DNA of 64,000 nucleotides from Bog-756 sp963841885 (GTDB lineage: Bacteria > Actinomycetota > Acidimicrobiia > Acidimicrobiales > RAAP-2). The notes under the pieces are model-generated. The model did not search any database. It saw only the letters and a program-made list of their open reading frames with translations, and was not told where the DNA came from. The stretch is from positions 1 to 64,000 of the forward strand of contig CAWJEK010000020.1 in NCBI GenBank assembly GCA_963841885.1, read 5' to 3'. A program made the position numbers and the translations under genes. Below are positions 27,816-36,055 of the stretch, piece by piece (the first letter of the stretch is position 1; every line of letters begins with the position of its first letter).

Positions 27816-28373
27816 ATGATCGTCACGCTCACCACGGAGCGCCTGGTCCTGCGTCCGTTCACCGGGGACGACCTCGGCGCCCTCACCACGCTCCACGCCG
27901 AGGAGAGCTTCTGGTGGTACCCGCTCCGCCGGGGGATGACCGACGACGAGACGGCCGACTTCCTCGCCCGGGTCGTCGCCGGCAACGACGATCCCGACCG
28001 CCCGGTGTTCCACGCCGTGGTGGAGCGGTCGGGTGGCGCCCTCGTAGGGTGGGCCGGCCTGTCGGTGCCGACCTTCCTGCCCGAGATCCTGCCGGCCGTG
28101 GAGGTGGGCTGGCGCCTCGGCGCCGCCCACCGGGGGAAGGGCTACGCCACCGAGGCCGCCGGGGAGGCCCTGCGGTGGGGCTTCGAGGACCTGGGACTCG
28201 AGGAGATCGTCTCCATCTACGAACCCGGCAACCTCCCCTCCGGACGGGTGATGGACCGACTGGGGTTCGGACCCGGGGCCGCCACCGTCGAACCCGGGCG
28301 TGACCTCCCGATCCTGGTCCGCCGGCTCACCGTCGGCGACTGGCGGGCCGGCGGGGCGGCCCCTGCGGACTAG
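27816..28373 (+). CDS. GNAT-family N-acetyltransferase
   Basis: The 185-residue protein matches the RimJ/RimL-type GNATs (Acetyltransf_3): TERLVLRPFTGDDLGALTTL at the start, W-A-G-L-S-V-P in strand 4, the acetyl-CoA loop GWRLGAAHRGKGYATEAAGE and the N-L-P-S-G-R-V-M-D-R-L-G-F signature. It transfers an acetyl group from acetyl-CoA to an amine of a small molecule or protein N-terminus in the cytoplasm. ATG 27816 is the only start that leaves the N-terminal strand intact. It overlaps the convergent monooxygenase gene by four bases. Substrate unknown. Confidence 0.88.
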   Translation: MIVTLTTERLVLRPFTGDDLGALTTLHAEESFWWYPLRRGMTDDETADFLARVVAGNDDPDRPVFHAVVERSGGALVGWAGLSVPTFLPEILPAVEVGWRLGAAHRGKGYATEAAGEALRWGFEDLGLEEIVSIYEPGNLPSGRVMDRLGFGPGAATVEPGRDLPILVRRLTVGDWRAGGAAPAD

Positions 28374-30298
28374 TCCAGGACGAAGTCGGCCAGATCCGGC
28401 CGGCGGGTCCACGTCCAGTAGTCGACCAGTCGCCAGGGGCTCAGGATGTGGATCTCCCCGTCGGAGTTCTTGAAGAAGGAGTGCTCGATGGACGGCTGGG
28501 ACCACACCAGGCCCTGCAGCTCCCGCTGCGACCGCTCGTGCCAGTCCTCGTAGCGCTCGACCCGGGGCTCCATCGTCCGGTGGCCCCCTTCGACGATGGC
28601 CTCGAGGCACTGGGTGATGTACCGCATCTGGCACTCGGAGTGGAAGATCAGACTGCCCCCGTGGGCGAGATTGGTGCCGGGGCCGTACATGCAGAAGAAG
28701 TTGGGGAATCCCGGCACGGTGATGCCGAGGTAGGCGGCCGGCCGCTCCCCCCACATCTCCCGGAGGTCGACGCCGCCGCGGCCCACGATGGCCATGGGGG
28801 CGAGGACCCGGGTGGCCTGGAAGCCCGTGGCGTAGACCAGCACGTCGGCCGGGTACCGCGTCCCGTCCACGGTGACGACGGCATCGGCCTCGATGTGGTC
28901 GATGCCGGTGCGGACCAGCTCCACGTTGTCCCGGGTCAGTGCACCGAGCCAGGCCCCGTTGTCCTGGAGGGTCCGCTTGCCGGTGGCGGGGTAGTCGGGT
29001 ACCACCTTGGCGACCAGGTCGGGGTCGTCGCCGACCTGGCCCACGATCCAGTCGGTGAACATCTGGCGGGTGAGTTCGTTCATCTCGCTGACGGCCCGCT
29101 GCTGGTCGGGGTAGTCGGGGTCCACCCGGGCCGCCTGGAGTCCCGTGTCGCAGCCGGGCCACAGGATGAGGAAGCGGTACCAGCGCCCGTAGAAGGGAAG
29201 GTGCCGCAACGCCCACCGGACCCCGGGGCCGACGGCGGCGTGGTAGTTCGGGTTCGGGAACATCCACTGGGCCGTGCGCTGGAACACGGTCAGGCGCTCG
29301 ACGTCCGGGGCGATGGTCGGGGCGATCTGGAACCCGCTGGCGCCGGCGCCGATCATGGCCACCCGCCGTCCGGCCAGGTCGACGTCGTGGTCCCAGCGGG
29401 CCGAGTGGAACGCCGGCCCGGCGAAGCTGTCGGCACCTTCGAACTCGGGGATGTTGGGGCGGTTCAGCTGGCCCACGGCCGAGATGACGGCCCGGGCGGT
29501 CAGGACGTCCTCGGTGCCGTCGGCCGCCCGGGTGCGCACCGCCCAGGTGGCGCTGTCCTCGTCCCAGGTGGCACCCAGCACCTCGGTCTCCCACCGGACG
29601 TGGGGGCCGATGCCGTGCTTGTCCATCACCGACTCGAAGTAGCGCTGCAGCTCGGGCTGGCGGGCGAAGTACTCGGTCCAGTGGTCGCTCGGCTCGAAGG
29701 AGTAGCAGTAGAAGTGGTTGCCCACGTCGACCCGGGCCCCGGGGTAGGTGTTCTCCCACCAGGTGCCTCCCACGCCGGCGTTCTTCTCGACGATGGTGAA
29801 CGGGATGCCCGCCTCCTGCAGCCGGACACCGGCCAGCAGACCCGACTGCCCGCAGCCGATGACCACCACCGGGAAGGCCGCCCGGTCGGCGGGGTCGCCG
29901 GACGGCTCCACCCGTCGGGCGTCGCGGCCGTCCAGCTCCATCTCCTCCATGAGCAACGGCACGTACTCCGCGGGGACGTCCTCGCAGACCAGCCACGCCA
30001 TCATCTCGTGGAGGAGCTCGGGAGAGATCGGGTCGGGTTCCGGGCAGCCCCGGTCGCGGTAGTCGCGGATCACCTCGAGGGCGAGGGCCCGGGCCTCGGC
30101 CTTGTCCTCCTCGGTCATGTAGCCCTGGACCTCGTTGAGGAAGAGGCCGGCGGGACGGAGCCGGCCCCGGATGATCTCCGGGTCGCCGGACATGTGGACG
30201 AGGGAGAGCAGGAGGGTCGGCACCGACACGTCGAGCAGCGCCTCGGCGATCTCCTCGTCCGACGTGTCGAACGGCTCGCCTGCGTGCGGATTGCGCAT
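28370..30298 (-). CDS. Baeyer-Villiger flavin monooxygenase (HAPMO-like)
   Basis: A 642-residue class B flavoprotein. An N-terminal helical extension of about 140 residues precedes the first Rossmann motif VVVIGCGQSGLLAGVRLQEA; the BVMO fingerprint F-x-G-x3-H-x3-W is exact in FAGPAFHSARW, and the NADPH Rossmann reads VAMIGAGASGFQIAP. The N-terminal extension and size match 4-hydroxyacetophenone monooxygenase-type enzymes, which insert oxygen next to aryl or alkyl ketones using NADPH and FAD. ATG 30298 has GGGAGGG upstream. The divergent alcohol dehydrogenase at 30408 could supply or remove ketone substrates. Confidence 0.88.
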   Translation of the reverse strand: MRNPHAGEPFDTSDEEIAEALLDVSVPTLLLSLVHMSGDPEIIRGRLRPAGLFLNEVQGYMTEEDKAEARALALEVIRDYRDRGCPEPDPISPELLHEMMAWLVCEDVPAEYVPLLMEEMELDGRDARRVEPSGDPADRAAFPVVVIGCGQSGLLAGVRLQEAGIPFTIVEKNAGVGGTWWENTYPGARVDVGNHFYCYSFEPSDHWTEYFARQPELQRYFESVMDKHGIGPHVRWETEVLGATWDEDSATWAVRTRAADGTEDVLTARAVISAVGQLNRPNIPEFEGADSFAGPAFHSARWDHDVDLAGRRVAMIGAGASGFQIAPTIAPDVERLTVFQRTAQWMFPNPNYHAAVGPGVRWALRHLPFYGRWYRFLILWPGCDTGLQAARVDPDYPDQQRAVSEMNELTRQMFTDWIVGQVGDDPDLVAKVVPDYPATGKRTLQDNGAWLGALTRDNVELVRTGIDHIEADAVVTVDGTRYPADVLVYATGFQATRVLAPMAIVGRGGVDLREMWGERPAAYLGITVPGFPNFFCMYGPGTNLAHGGSLIFHSECQMRYITQCLEAIVEGGHRTMEPRVERYEDWHERSQRELQGLVWSQPSIEHSFFKNSDGEIHILSPWRLVDYWTWTRRPDLADFVLD

Positions 30299-30407
30299 GT
30301 CGTGATCCCTCCCGCGCCGGATCGGGACGGCGGGGTCCGACCCCGCGGCGCGGTGTGACACAGTAGCCAATGACCCGGTCCGGACACGGCCCGGTGGAAG
30401 GGGGACC

Positions 30408-31433
30408 GTGCGACACGTGACGATCGAGGGACCGGGACGCGTGGTGGTGGCGGAGGCCCCCGACCCGGTGCCACCGGGCCCGGGCGGCGCCGTCGTGTCG
30501 GTCGACGCCACGGCCATCTGCGGGTCGGACATGCACTTCTACGACGGCGACCTCGACCTCGGGATGCCGGTGCCGGTCGGCCACGAGTTCCTCGGCACCG
30601 TGCTCGAAGTCGGCCCCGACGTCCACTCCTTCCGACCGGGTGACCGGGTACTGACCGCGTCGGTGGCGGGCTGCGGGGCGTGCGACGGATGTGCCACCGG
30701 TGACCCGGTGCGCTGCGTCGAGGGCCCGAAGGTCTTCGGGTCGGGGATGCTGCCCGCCGGCCAGGCCACGGCCGTGGCGGTGCCGGCCGCCGACTTCCAG
30801 ATGCTCCGGATCCCCGAGGGGATCGACGACGAGGCCGCCCTGTTGCTGACCGACAACCTCTCGACCGGGTGGGCCGGGGCCCAGCGGGCCGAGTTCCCGC
30901 CCGGGGGGACGGTGGCCGTTCTCGGTCTCGGGGCCGTCGGGCTGTGCGCGGTGCGCTCGGCGCTGGTGCTCGGCGCCGCCCGGGTGCTGGTCGTCGATCC
31001 CGTCGAGGGGCGCCGGGCCCGGGCCGTGGCATCGGGGGCCGAGGCGGTCGAGGGTCCGACGGTCGAGGCCCTGCTCGAGGCAACGGGCGGCATCGGCCCC
31101 GATGCCGTGATCGACGCGGTGGCCAAGGACGCCACCCTCGACGCCGCCCTGGCCGCGGTGCGCGCCGGGGGGACGGTGTCCGTCGTCGGGGTCCACGACC
31201 TCGAGCCGTATCCGCTGGCGGCCCTCACCACCCTGTTCCGCAGTGTGACGCTCCGCATGACCACCGCGCCGGTGCACCGCACCTGGCGCGAGCTCGTGCC
31301 GTTGGTGCAGGCCGGGCGGTTGGACACCGGGGGGATCTTCACCCACGAGTTCTCCCTCGACGACGCCCCGGCCGCCTACGCCGCCGTCGCCGAGCGCAGC
31401 CCCGAGTGCATCAAGGTCCTGTTACGGCCCTGA
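30408..31433 (+). CDS. Zinc-dependent alcohol dehydrogenase (MDR family)
   Basis: A 341-residue medium-chain dehydrogenase. Catalytic zinc ligands are visible in TAICGSDMHFYDG (Cys) and VGHEFLG (His-Glu); the structural zinc lobe has GCGACDGCATGDPVRC with four cysteines; the NAD(P)-binding turn is VLGLGAVGLCAVRSA. It oxidises alcohols or reduces ketones with NAD(P). The start is GTG 30408, about 110 bases from the divergent Baeyer-Villiger gene, so shared regulation is plausible. The substrate pocket cannot be read from the sequence. Confidence 0.87.
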   Translation: MRHVTIEGPGRVVVAEAPDPVPPGPGGAVVSVDATAICGSDMHFYDGDLDLGMPVPVGHEFLGTVLEVGPDVHSFRPGDRVLTASVAGCGACDGCATGDPVRCVEGPKVFGSGMLPAGQATAVAVPAADFQMLRIPEGIDDEAALLLTDNLSTGWAGAQRAEFPPGGTVAVLGLGAVGLCAVRSALVLGAARVLVVDPVEGRRARAVASGAEAVEGPTVEALLEATGGIGPDAVIDAVAKDATLDAALAAVRAGGTVSVVGVHDLEPYPLAALTTLFRSVTLRMTTAPVHRTWRELVPLVQAGRLDTGGIFTHEFSLDDAPAAYAAVAERSPECIKVLLRP

Positions 31434-31510
31434 CGCACCGGCCGGTATCGTCGGCCGTCCTCGCCCGGCGGTGGGGAGCCGCCGGGCCACGGGCCGTCGG
31501 GGCCCCTCGG

Positions 31511-31516
31511 TAGCCT
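31511..31516 (+). promoter_or_regulatory. -10 box of the cNMP-domain gene
   Basis: TAGCCT ends six bases before ATG 31523, matching the leaderless pattern of this genome. Confidence 0.45.
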
Positions 31517-31522
31517 CTGGAC

Positions 31523-31945
31523 ATGGGCGCGGCGACCGGACATCCCGACGTCACCGGGATCTGGTTGTTCTCGGGCTGCACGAAGGCCGAACTGCGCAAG
31601 ATCCAACGGCTCCTCGAGGAGGTGACCGTCCCCGCCGGGACCCTCCTGGTCCAGCAGGGGGAGCCGGGCTACCTGTTCTTCGTCGTCGTGTCCGGGACGG
31701 CCTCGGTCATGCACGGCCGGCGCGTCACCGGGACCCTCGGGCCCGGTGACTTCTTCGGCGAGCTCTCGCTGATCGACAGGGCCCCACGCTCGGCATCGGT
31801 GACCAGCACGACGGACATGACCATGCTCGTGATCCGCCAGCGCGACTTCCAGACGATCATCCGGTCGTCGCCGCGGATCACGCGCAGGCTCCTGGCGTCG
31901 ATGAGCGGCCGGCTGCGGGACGCCGACGCCCGGATCTACTCCTGA
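31523..31945 (+). CDS. Stand-alone cyclic-nucleotide-binding domain protein
   Basis: At 140 residues it contains only a Crp-type cNMP-binding beta-roll: VTVPAGTLLVQQGEPGYLFF, VVSGTASVMHG, and the phosphate-binding cassette GDFFGELSLIDRAPRSASVT, with the Gly-Glu and Arg expected to contact the ribose-phosphate. No helix-turn-helix follows, so it is not a DNA-binding regulator by itself. It may regulate a partner through protein contacts or bind a nucleotide as a sensor. Start ATG 31523 has a -10 box directly upstream. No neighbour indicates the partner. Confidence 0.8.
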   Translation: MGAATGHPDVTGIWLFSGCTKAELRKIQRLLEEVTVPAGTLLVQQGEPGYLFFVVVSGTASVMHGRRVTGTLGPGDFFGELSLIDRAPRSASVTSTTDMTMLVIRQRDFQTIIRSSPRITRRLLASMSGRLRDADARIYS

Positions 31946-31994
31946 TCCACCCCGTCGCCCGCCTGGAGCCCGGACTGCGGTCAGCGGTCTCCGG

Positions 31995-32384
31995 TCAACG
32001 GCGTTCGAGGCGCCAGACCAACCGGAGCGCCGTCCAGGTGGCATCGACGGCGCAGACCTTGTTGTCGACCAGACCCCGCTCCAGGGCCAGGGCCCGTACC
32101 ACGTGGTCGGTGACGTCGGTGTCCACGCCGGACGAGCGCTTGGGCCACGCGACCCACAGGCCGCCGGCCGGACGGATCATCTCCCCCAGGGCGTCGAGTC
32201 GGCGGGGGAGGGCCACGGCCCGGGTCACGAAGTCGACGACGACGTCGGCGTGGCCACCGGCGCGCCTGCGGACCGTGACGCCGGGCGGCAGGACGAAGGT
32301 GAGCGTGGCGGGAGCGTGGAGGAGGGCGACGGTGTCGCCGGCATCGATCCCGAGCTTCCTGGCCAGGGGGGTGCCTTCCGCCAC
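31995..32384 (-). CDS. DUF3052-family protein
   Basis: A 129-residue protein of the actinobacterial DUF3052 family. Visible: TPLARKLGIDAGDTVALLHA, DVVVDFVTRAVALPRRLDAL, GGLWVAWPKRSSGVDTDVTD and the C-terminal VDNKVCAVDATWTALRLVWR, the usual conserved run. GTG 32384 is chosen since GGGAG lies five bases upstream and the conserved part begins there; the frame is open further upstream but overlaps the preceding gene. No enzymatic motif is known to me. It follows the MhuD-like gene by 26 bases and is probably cotranscribed. Confidence 0.75.
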   Translation of the reverse strand: MAEGTPLARKLGIDAGDTVALLHAPATLTFVLPPGVTVRRRAGGHADVVVDFVTRAVALPRRLDALGEMIRPAGGLWVAWPKRSSGVDTDVTDHVVRALALERGLVDNKVCAVDATWTALRLVWRLERR

Positions 32385-32410
32385 CGCGACTCCCGGGGTC
32401 CGCGCCGCCG

Positions 32411-32731
32411 TCAGCCCGCCGAGCCCCCGGCCACCTCGTAGGACCACAGCTCGGACGCCACCGACACGGGACCCCCGTGGGGCGCCGGCCGGTCGGCGCC
32501 GGCGTGGCCGTGGGCGAAGGCGGGGGAGGCCACCCAGGCGTCGAACGCCGCCTGGTCCCGCCAGCGGGTGACGACCAGCCACTGGTTCCGGCCGTCGGTC
32601 GGCTGGAGCAGTTCGAAACCCTCGAATCCCTCCTGGCCGTCGACGGCGCCGGCCCGGGCGGCGAACCGCCTGGCCAGTTCGTCACCGGCCTCCTCGGGCA
32701 CGGTGATGGCATTGATCTTGATCAGCGTCAT
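32411..32731 (-). CDS. MhuD/IsdG-like heme-degrading monooxygenase
   Basis: A 106-residue ABM-fold protein. The start MTLIKINAITVPE, the middle GFEGFELLQPTDGRNQWLVV and the TRWRDQAAFDAWV segment resemble my recollection of mycobacterial MhuD. Asn7 and Trp66 fall at the positions used by IsdG/MhuD enzymes; His74 and His76 bracket the position of the heme-ligating histidine near residue 75. If active it would cleave heme and free iron in the cytoplasm. It heads a two-gene unit with DUF3052. A general antibiotic-biosynthesis-monooxygenase role cannot be excluded. Confidence 0.72.
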   Translation of the reverse strand: MTLIKINAITVPEEAGDELARRFAARAGAVDGQEGFEGFELLQPTDGRNQWLVVTRWRDQAAFDAWVASPAFAHGHAGADRPAPHGGPVSVASELWSYEVAGGSAG

Positions 32732-32860
32732 GGACCCATCTGACCACAGCCACGACGACTCCGTCGGGCGGCCCGCCGGCTCGGACCTCCTCCCACCAGG
32801 GGCTGTTCACACGGCGTTCATACGGCGAATTGGATGAACCGCGACAGCGCGCGGCGACGG

Positions 32861-32866
32861 TACGAT
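32861..32866 (+). promoter_or_regulatory. -10 box of the structured RNA unit
   Basis: TACGAT lies just upstream of the first hairpin; a start about seven bases downstream would put the 5' end at the base of that hairpin. No good -35 hexamer is seen at the usual distance. Confidence 0.45.
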
Positions 32867-32895
32867 GAGCGGACCAGAGAGAGGAGGTGGTCCAA

Positions 32896-32940
32896 CTGAG
32901 CAGTCAACGATTTGGGACCCTGGAGGTGGCTGGCCGCTGA
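32896..32940 (+). CDS. Possible 14-codon leader peptide in the structured RNA
   Basis: AGGAGGTGG sits eight bases before a CTG that opens a 14-codon frame (S-S-Q-R-F-G-T-L-E-V-A-G-R after the start) ending at TGA 32938-32940. Spacing is ideal for translation, and the SD lies in a hairpin loop. CTG is a rare start codon, so coding is only a possibility; no family is recognised. Confidence 0.3.
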   Translation: MSSQRFGTLEVAGR

Positions 32941-33059
32941 GGCGGCTCGCTGTACCACCTGGCGAAACCCAGCCAGACACCCACCGGGCGACCTAGCCGG
33001 ACCGTGGTCCCATCCGGCGCCTCACGGGCCTCCCGGTGTCTCACACAGCAATGCTCGAC

Positions 33060-33089
33060 CGAAGGGCGCCTCTCCGGAGGCGCCCTTCG
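33060..33089. terminator. Strong hairpin terminator
   Basis: CGAAGGGCGCCTC-TCCG-GAGGCGCCCTTCG forms a perfect 13-bp stem with a four-base loop. No T-run follows, as is common for high-GC actinobacteria. It can end the plus-strand RNA and also terminate transcription from the minus-strand antiporter gene. Confidence 0.75.
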
Positions 33090-33124
33090 GCGCGTCCGGG
33101 GAGGCGGGTCCGGCCGGGTGGTGG

Positions 33125-34720
33125 TCAGGGCCGCATGGTCGTCTCGTCGATGTCGAGGGCGGCCCGGACGTCGGCAGCCACCGGCTGGGACACCCTGCGC
33201 CGCGCCACCATGCGGTCGAGCTCGTCGCGCTCGAGTTCGATGACCAGCCGGCGGAGTTCGACCTCGGCCTCGAAGGAACGGGCCTCGCCCTCGGCGGGCG
33301 GACGGCCGTCGTCCTCGTCCGCCCCGTCCTCGGACAGCAGGTCGAGCCGGCGGTCGACCTGGGCCAGCAGCGCCTCGTAGGCGGCGCGCACGCGTTCGGT
33401 CACGTCGTCGGGGGTGCCCCCCGCCGCGGCCAGGTCGTCGATCCGGGTGAGGGCCAGTACGGCCAGCCGCCGTCGGGCCTCGGCGGCCAGCACCTGCTCC
33501 CGCTCGCCCTCGGAGACCAGGCCCAGGCGGCGGATGAGCGGGGGAAGGGTGAGGCCCTGGCCCACCAGCGTGGCCACGATGACGGCGAAGGTGAGGAACA
33601 GCACGAGGTCGCGTTCGGCGAACGTGGTGGGGAGCGCCAGGGCGGCGGCCAGGCTGATGGCCCCCCGCATCCCGGCCCATCCGACCACGGTGGTCTCGCG
33701 CCAGGTGGCGGGGGTGCCCTGGTTCGTGCTGAAGAGGGTCCGACCCCCGGGCAGCGCCGTGGCCCCGAACATCCACACCAGCCGGAGCCCGATGACGGTG
33801 CCCACCACGGCCAGGGATTCGACGACCAGGGAGCCCGACGTCCGCTGGGTCAGGGTCTCCAGGACGGGCCGGAGTTCGAGCCCGACCAACAGGAACGAGA
33901 GCCCGGTCAGGAGGAAGACGACCAGCTCCCAGATCTGGCGCTGCTGGAGCCGGGCGGCGGCGGTCAGCGCCCGCGACCCGTAGCGGCCGAAGTAGAGGCC
34001 GGTGGCGACCACGGCCAGGACGCCGGAGGCGTCGAGCTTGTCGGAGGGCAGGTAGGCGGCGAAGGGCAGGATCAACAGGACGGTGTTCTCGATGACGGGC
34101 GTCTCGACCCGGCGCAGCAGGTAGGTGCCGGCCCAGCCCACCGCCAGGCCGATGCCCACGCCCACGACCACGGCGTAGACGAAGCGGGCGGTGACGTCGA
34201 CGACGGTCAGCGAGGTGGCCACCGACGCCACGGCCACCTGGTAGGCGGTCAGCGCGGTGGCGTCGTTCATGAGTCCTTCGCCACCGAGGATGGTCACCAG
34301 GCGACGGGGCAGGCCGAGCTTGCCGGCGATCTGCGTGGCGGCCACCGAGTCCGGAGGCGACACGATGGCCCCGAGGGCGAAGGCCTCCCCCCAGCTCGCC
34401 TGGGGCACGAGGAGGTGGAAGACGACCGCCACCGCGGTCATGGTGGCCAGCACCAGGCCGACGGCCAGGAGGAGGATGGGCCGCCAGTGGGTCGACAGCT
34501 CGCGGGCCGACGTGTCGAGGGAGGCGTCGTAGATGAGCGGTGGCAGGAAGACGAGCAGGATGAGGTCGGGATCGAGGGAGACGCGGTGGGCCACCGGCAG
34601 GATGGCCACCACCAGACCCGCCACGACCAGGAGGATCGGGTAGGCGATGCGCAGGCGGTCGGCCACCGTGGCGACCGCCACCACGGCGATGAGCAGCCCG
34701 AGGATCTCGGCGATGCTCAT
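33125..34720 (-). CDS. CPA1-type Na+/H+ antiporter
   Basis: A 531-residue membrane protein with 12-13 hydrophobic segments and a cytoplasmic C-terminal tail of about 130 residues rich in Arg and Glu. CPA1 signatures: LDPDLILLVFLPPLIYDASL, FALGAIVSPPDSVAATQIAG, LGGEGLMNDATALTAYQVAV (the N-D ion-binding pair), and VVGWAGMRGAISLAAALALP. It exchanges Na+ or K+ for protons to control cytoplasmic pH. ATG 34720 begins the first helix (MSIAEILGLLIAVVAVATVA). The acidic/coiled tail may be regulatory. No operon partner is obvious. Confidence 0.9.
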   Translation of the reverse strand: MSIAEILGLLIAVVAVATVADRLRIAYPILLVVAGLVVAILPVAHRVSLDPDLILLVFLPPLIYDASLDTSARELSTHWRPILLLAVGLVLATMTAVAVVFHLLVPQASWGEAFALGAIVSPPDSVAATQIAGKLGLPRRLVTILGGEGLMNDATALTAYQVAVASVATSLTVVDVTARFVYAVVVGVGIGLAVGWAGTYLLRRVETPVIENTVLLILPFAAYLPSDKLDASGVLAVVATGLYFGRYGSRALTAAARLQQRQIWELVVFLLTGLSFLLVGLELRPVLETLTQRTSGSLVVESLAVVGTVIGLRLVWMFGATALPGGRTLFSTNQGTPATWRETTVVGWAGMRGAISLAAALALPTTFAERDLVLFLTFAVIVATLVGQGLTLPPLIRRLGLVSEGEREQVLAAEARRRLAVLALTRIDDLAAAGGTPDDVTERVRAAYEALLAQVDRRLDLLSEDGADEDDGRPPAEGEARSFEAEVELRRLVIELERDELDRMVARRRVSQPVAADVRAALDIDETTMRP

Positions 34721-34757
34721 GACGGACGGTGCCGCCCGACCCGTTCGGAAACGGTGG

Positions 34758-35411
34758 TCACCAGGGGCCGAGCACCGGCAGGTCGTCCCTCGTGAGGCGG
34801 CCGTACAGCCAGGCCAGCTCGTCCCGCTCGTCGAGCGTGCCGGGGTCGGGCAGTCCGGCCCCGGCGGGCAGTCGGGATGCGGCGCCGGCCCGCATCTCGG
34901 GCAGCCGGGCGGCGACGAAGGCGTCGGACCAGTCGCGGTGGGTGGTCCCACAGTCGAGATCGACCAGGTGCACCTCGACCTCGAGCCACCGCCGCCCCGG
35001 CAGCTCGGAGAGGGGCCGCTCCCGCCCCGAGCCGTCACGGGTCACGTTGGACCAGGCGTGGGCGGGCACGTCGGACCAGATGTCCAGCAGGCGGGACGAC
35101 GCGCTCTCGAGGTCATCGCGCAGGTTGTCGGCCGGCCGGTGCGCCCCGGCTTCGATCTCCCCCTCGCGCTGGGCCATCCCCCCGGGGTACTGGTCGACCA
35201 TGACCCCGTCGATGGCGGCGAGGGTCCGGCGGACGTGGCTGTCGGCATTGCGGGCCAGGTGGGTGACGAGGTGGCCGACCGTCCAATCGGGGAGGAGGGA
35301 CGGCCGCTCCACGGCCTCGTCGTCGAGCGAGCCCGCGAGGGCGGTCATGCGGAACTCGGCGTCCCGCACGGCGTCCAGCGCATCGTCGGGTGCAACGGGG
35401 GACGTCGCCAT
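34758..35411 (-). CDS. Mycothiol-dependent maleylpyruvate-isomerase-family protein
   Basis: The 217-residue product belongs to the DinB-like MDMPI family. The N-terminal helix has LLPDWTVGHLVTHLARNADS with the metal-ligand histidine; the second ligand pair is in RRWLEVEVHLVDLDCGTT (E-x3-H-x2-D). These enzymes use a divalent metal and usually mycothiol to isomerise or conjugate substrates, suggesting mycothiol is made in this organism. ATG 35411 is preferred over a TTG three codons upstream. It lies 37 bases from the antiporter on the same strand. The substrate is unknown. Confidence 0.82.
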   Translation of the reverse strand: MATSPVAPDDALDAVRDAEFRMTALAGSLDDEAVERPSLLPDWTVGHLVTHLARNADSHVRRTLAAIDGVMVDQYPGGMAQREGEIEAGAHRPADNLRDDLESASSRLLDIWSDVPAHAWSNVTRDGSGRERPLSELPGRRWLEVEVHLVDLDCGTTHRDWSDAFVAARLPEMRAGAASRLPAGAGLPDPGTLDERDELAWLYGRLTRDDLPVLGPW

Positions 35412-35433
35412 CCCCGACAACCTACCGGTCCCG

Positions 35434-35937
35434 TCACCAGCCGTCGCTGCCCGGGACCCCTTTGAACGGGCCGGTCACCGCATCGGTGATCCAGCCGCCG
35501 TAGAAGCCGCCCGGTTGGGGTACGACCCGCTCCCCGTCGACGGAACACGCGTCCATCGGCCCGGCGTAGAAGGCCACGAACCCGGCGAGTGGAGCGAAGC
35601 CGGGGGTCGGGTGGTCGTAGCCCCAGGCGGCATCCGGCGCCGTGCGGCCCGCCACGGTGACGTCGAAGTAGTGGGCTCGGCCCTTCCACTCGCACCAGGA
35701 GCTCCGGCCGCTCCGTACCAGGGTCCCCGCCGCGATGTCCTCGGGAGGGAGGTAGTAATTCGGTGGGTGGCTGGTCTCGAGCACGCGGAAGGCCCCGGTC
35801 GTGTCCGCGACGGTGACGCCGCCGAACTCGACGCGGATCCGGGCCGTCACCGACTCCAGCCGAGGAGGCCGGGGGTAGTCCCACACCGACTCCTGTCCCG
35901 GCCCCGGTTCGATGGCCCGGGATCCGGGCGGTCGCAT
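35434..35937 (-). CDS. DUF427-family protein
   Basis: The product, about 167 residues, contains the beta-tent DUF427 (NTP_transf_9) domain: VRVEF-like strand in IRVEFGGVTVADTTGAFRVL, ETSHPPNYYLPPEDI (with conserved His-Pro-Pro-x-Y-Y), SSWCEWKGRAHYFDV (Cys-Glu-Trp-Lys-Gly), and VAFYAGPMDACSVDGE. The family is widespread in actinobacteria but has no settled function. ATG 35937 or GTG 35946 could be the start. It is followed by the MDMPI gene after a 22-base gap, so the two are likely one operon. Confidence 0.83.
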   Translation of the reverse strand: MRPPGSRAIEPGPGQESVWDYPRPPRLESVTARIRVEFGGVTVADTTGAFRVLETSHPPNYYLPPEDIAAGTLVRSGRSSWCEWKGRAHYFDVTVAGRTAPDAAWGYDHPTPGFAPLAGFVAFYAGPMDACSVDGERVVPQPGGFYGGWITDAVTGPFKGVPGSDGW

Positions 35938-36055
35938 GAATCGCACGACCCCAGCATGCCGTGCCGTGGCTCGTCGCCGGTCGTCCGGTCCCGCTGACGG
36001 TCATCCCGTCGGGGCGACGCCATTCGGGAGAGGGCTACCGCTACAGTCGCTCGCA

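Larger units (their letters stand above)
32871..33089 (+). ncRNA. Unassigned structured transcript between two genes
   Basis: This fills the only gap over 300 bases in the region (32732-33124). Elements in order: hairpin GGACCA-N11-TGGTCC (32871-32876, 32888-32893) with AGGAGG in its loop; a closing stem TGGGACC/GGTCCCA (32913-32919, 33006-33012); inside it AGGTGG/CCACCT (32924-32929, 32955-32960) around GCCGC/GCGGC (32933-32937, 32942-32946); an alternative pairing GGCTGG/CCAGCC (32928-32933, 32969-32974) that would disrupt it; and a 13-bp terminator hairpin. Both neighbours are on the other strand. I cannot match it to a named RNA family; a leader, attenuator or small RNA are all possible. 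Confidence 0.5.
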
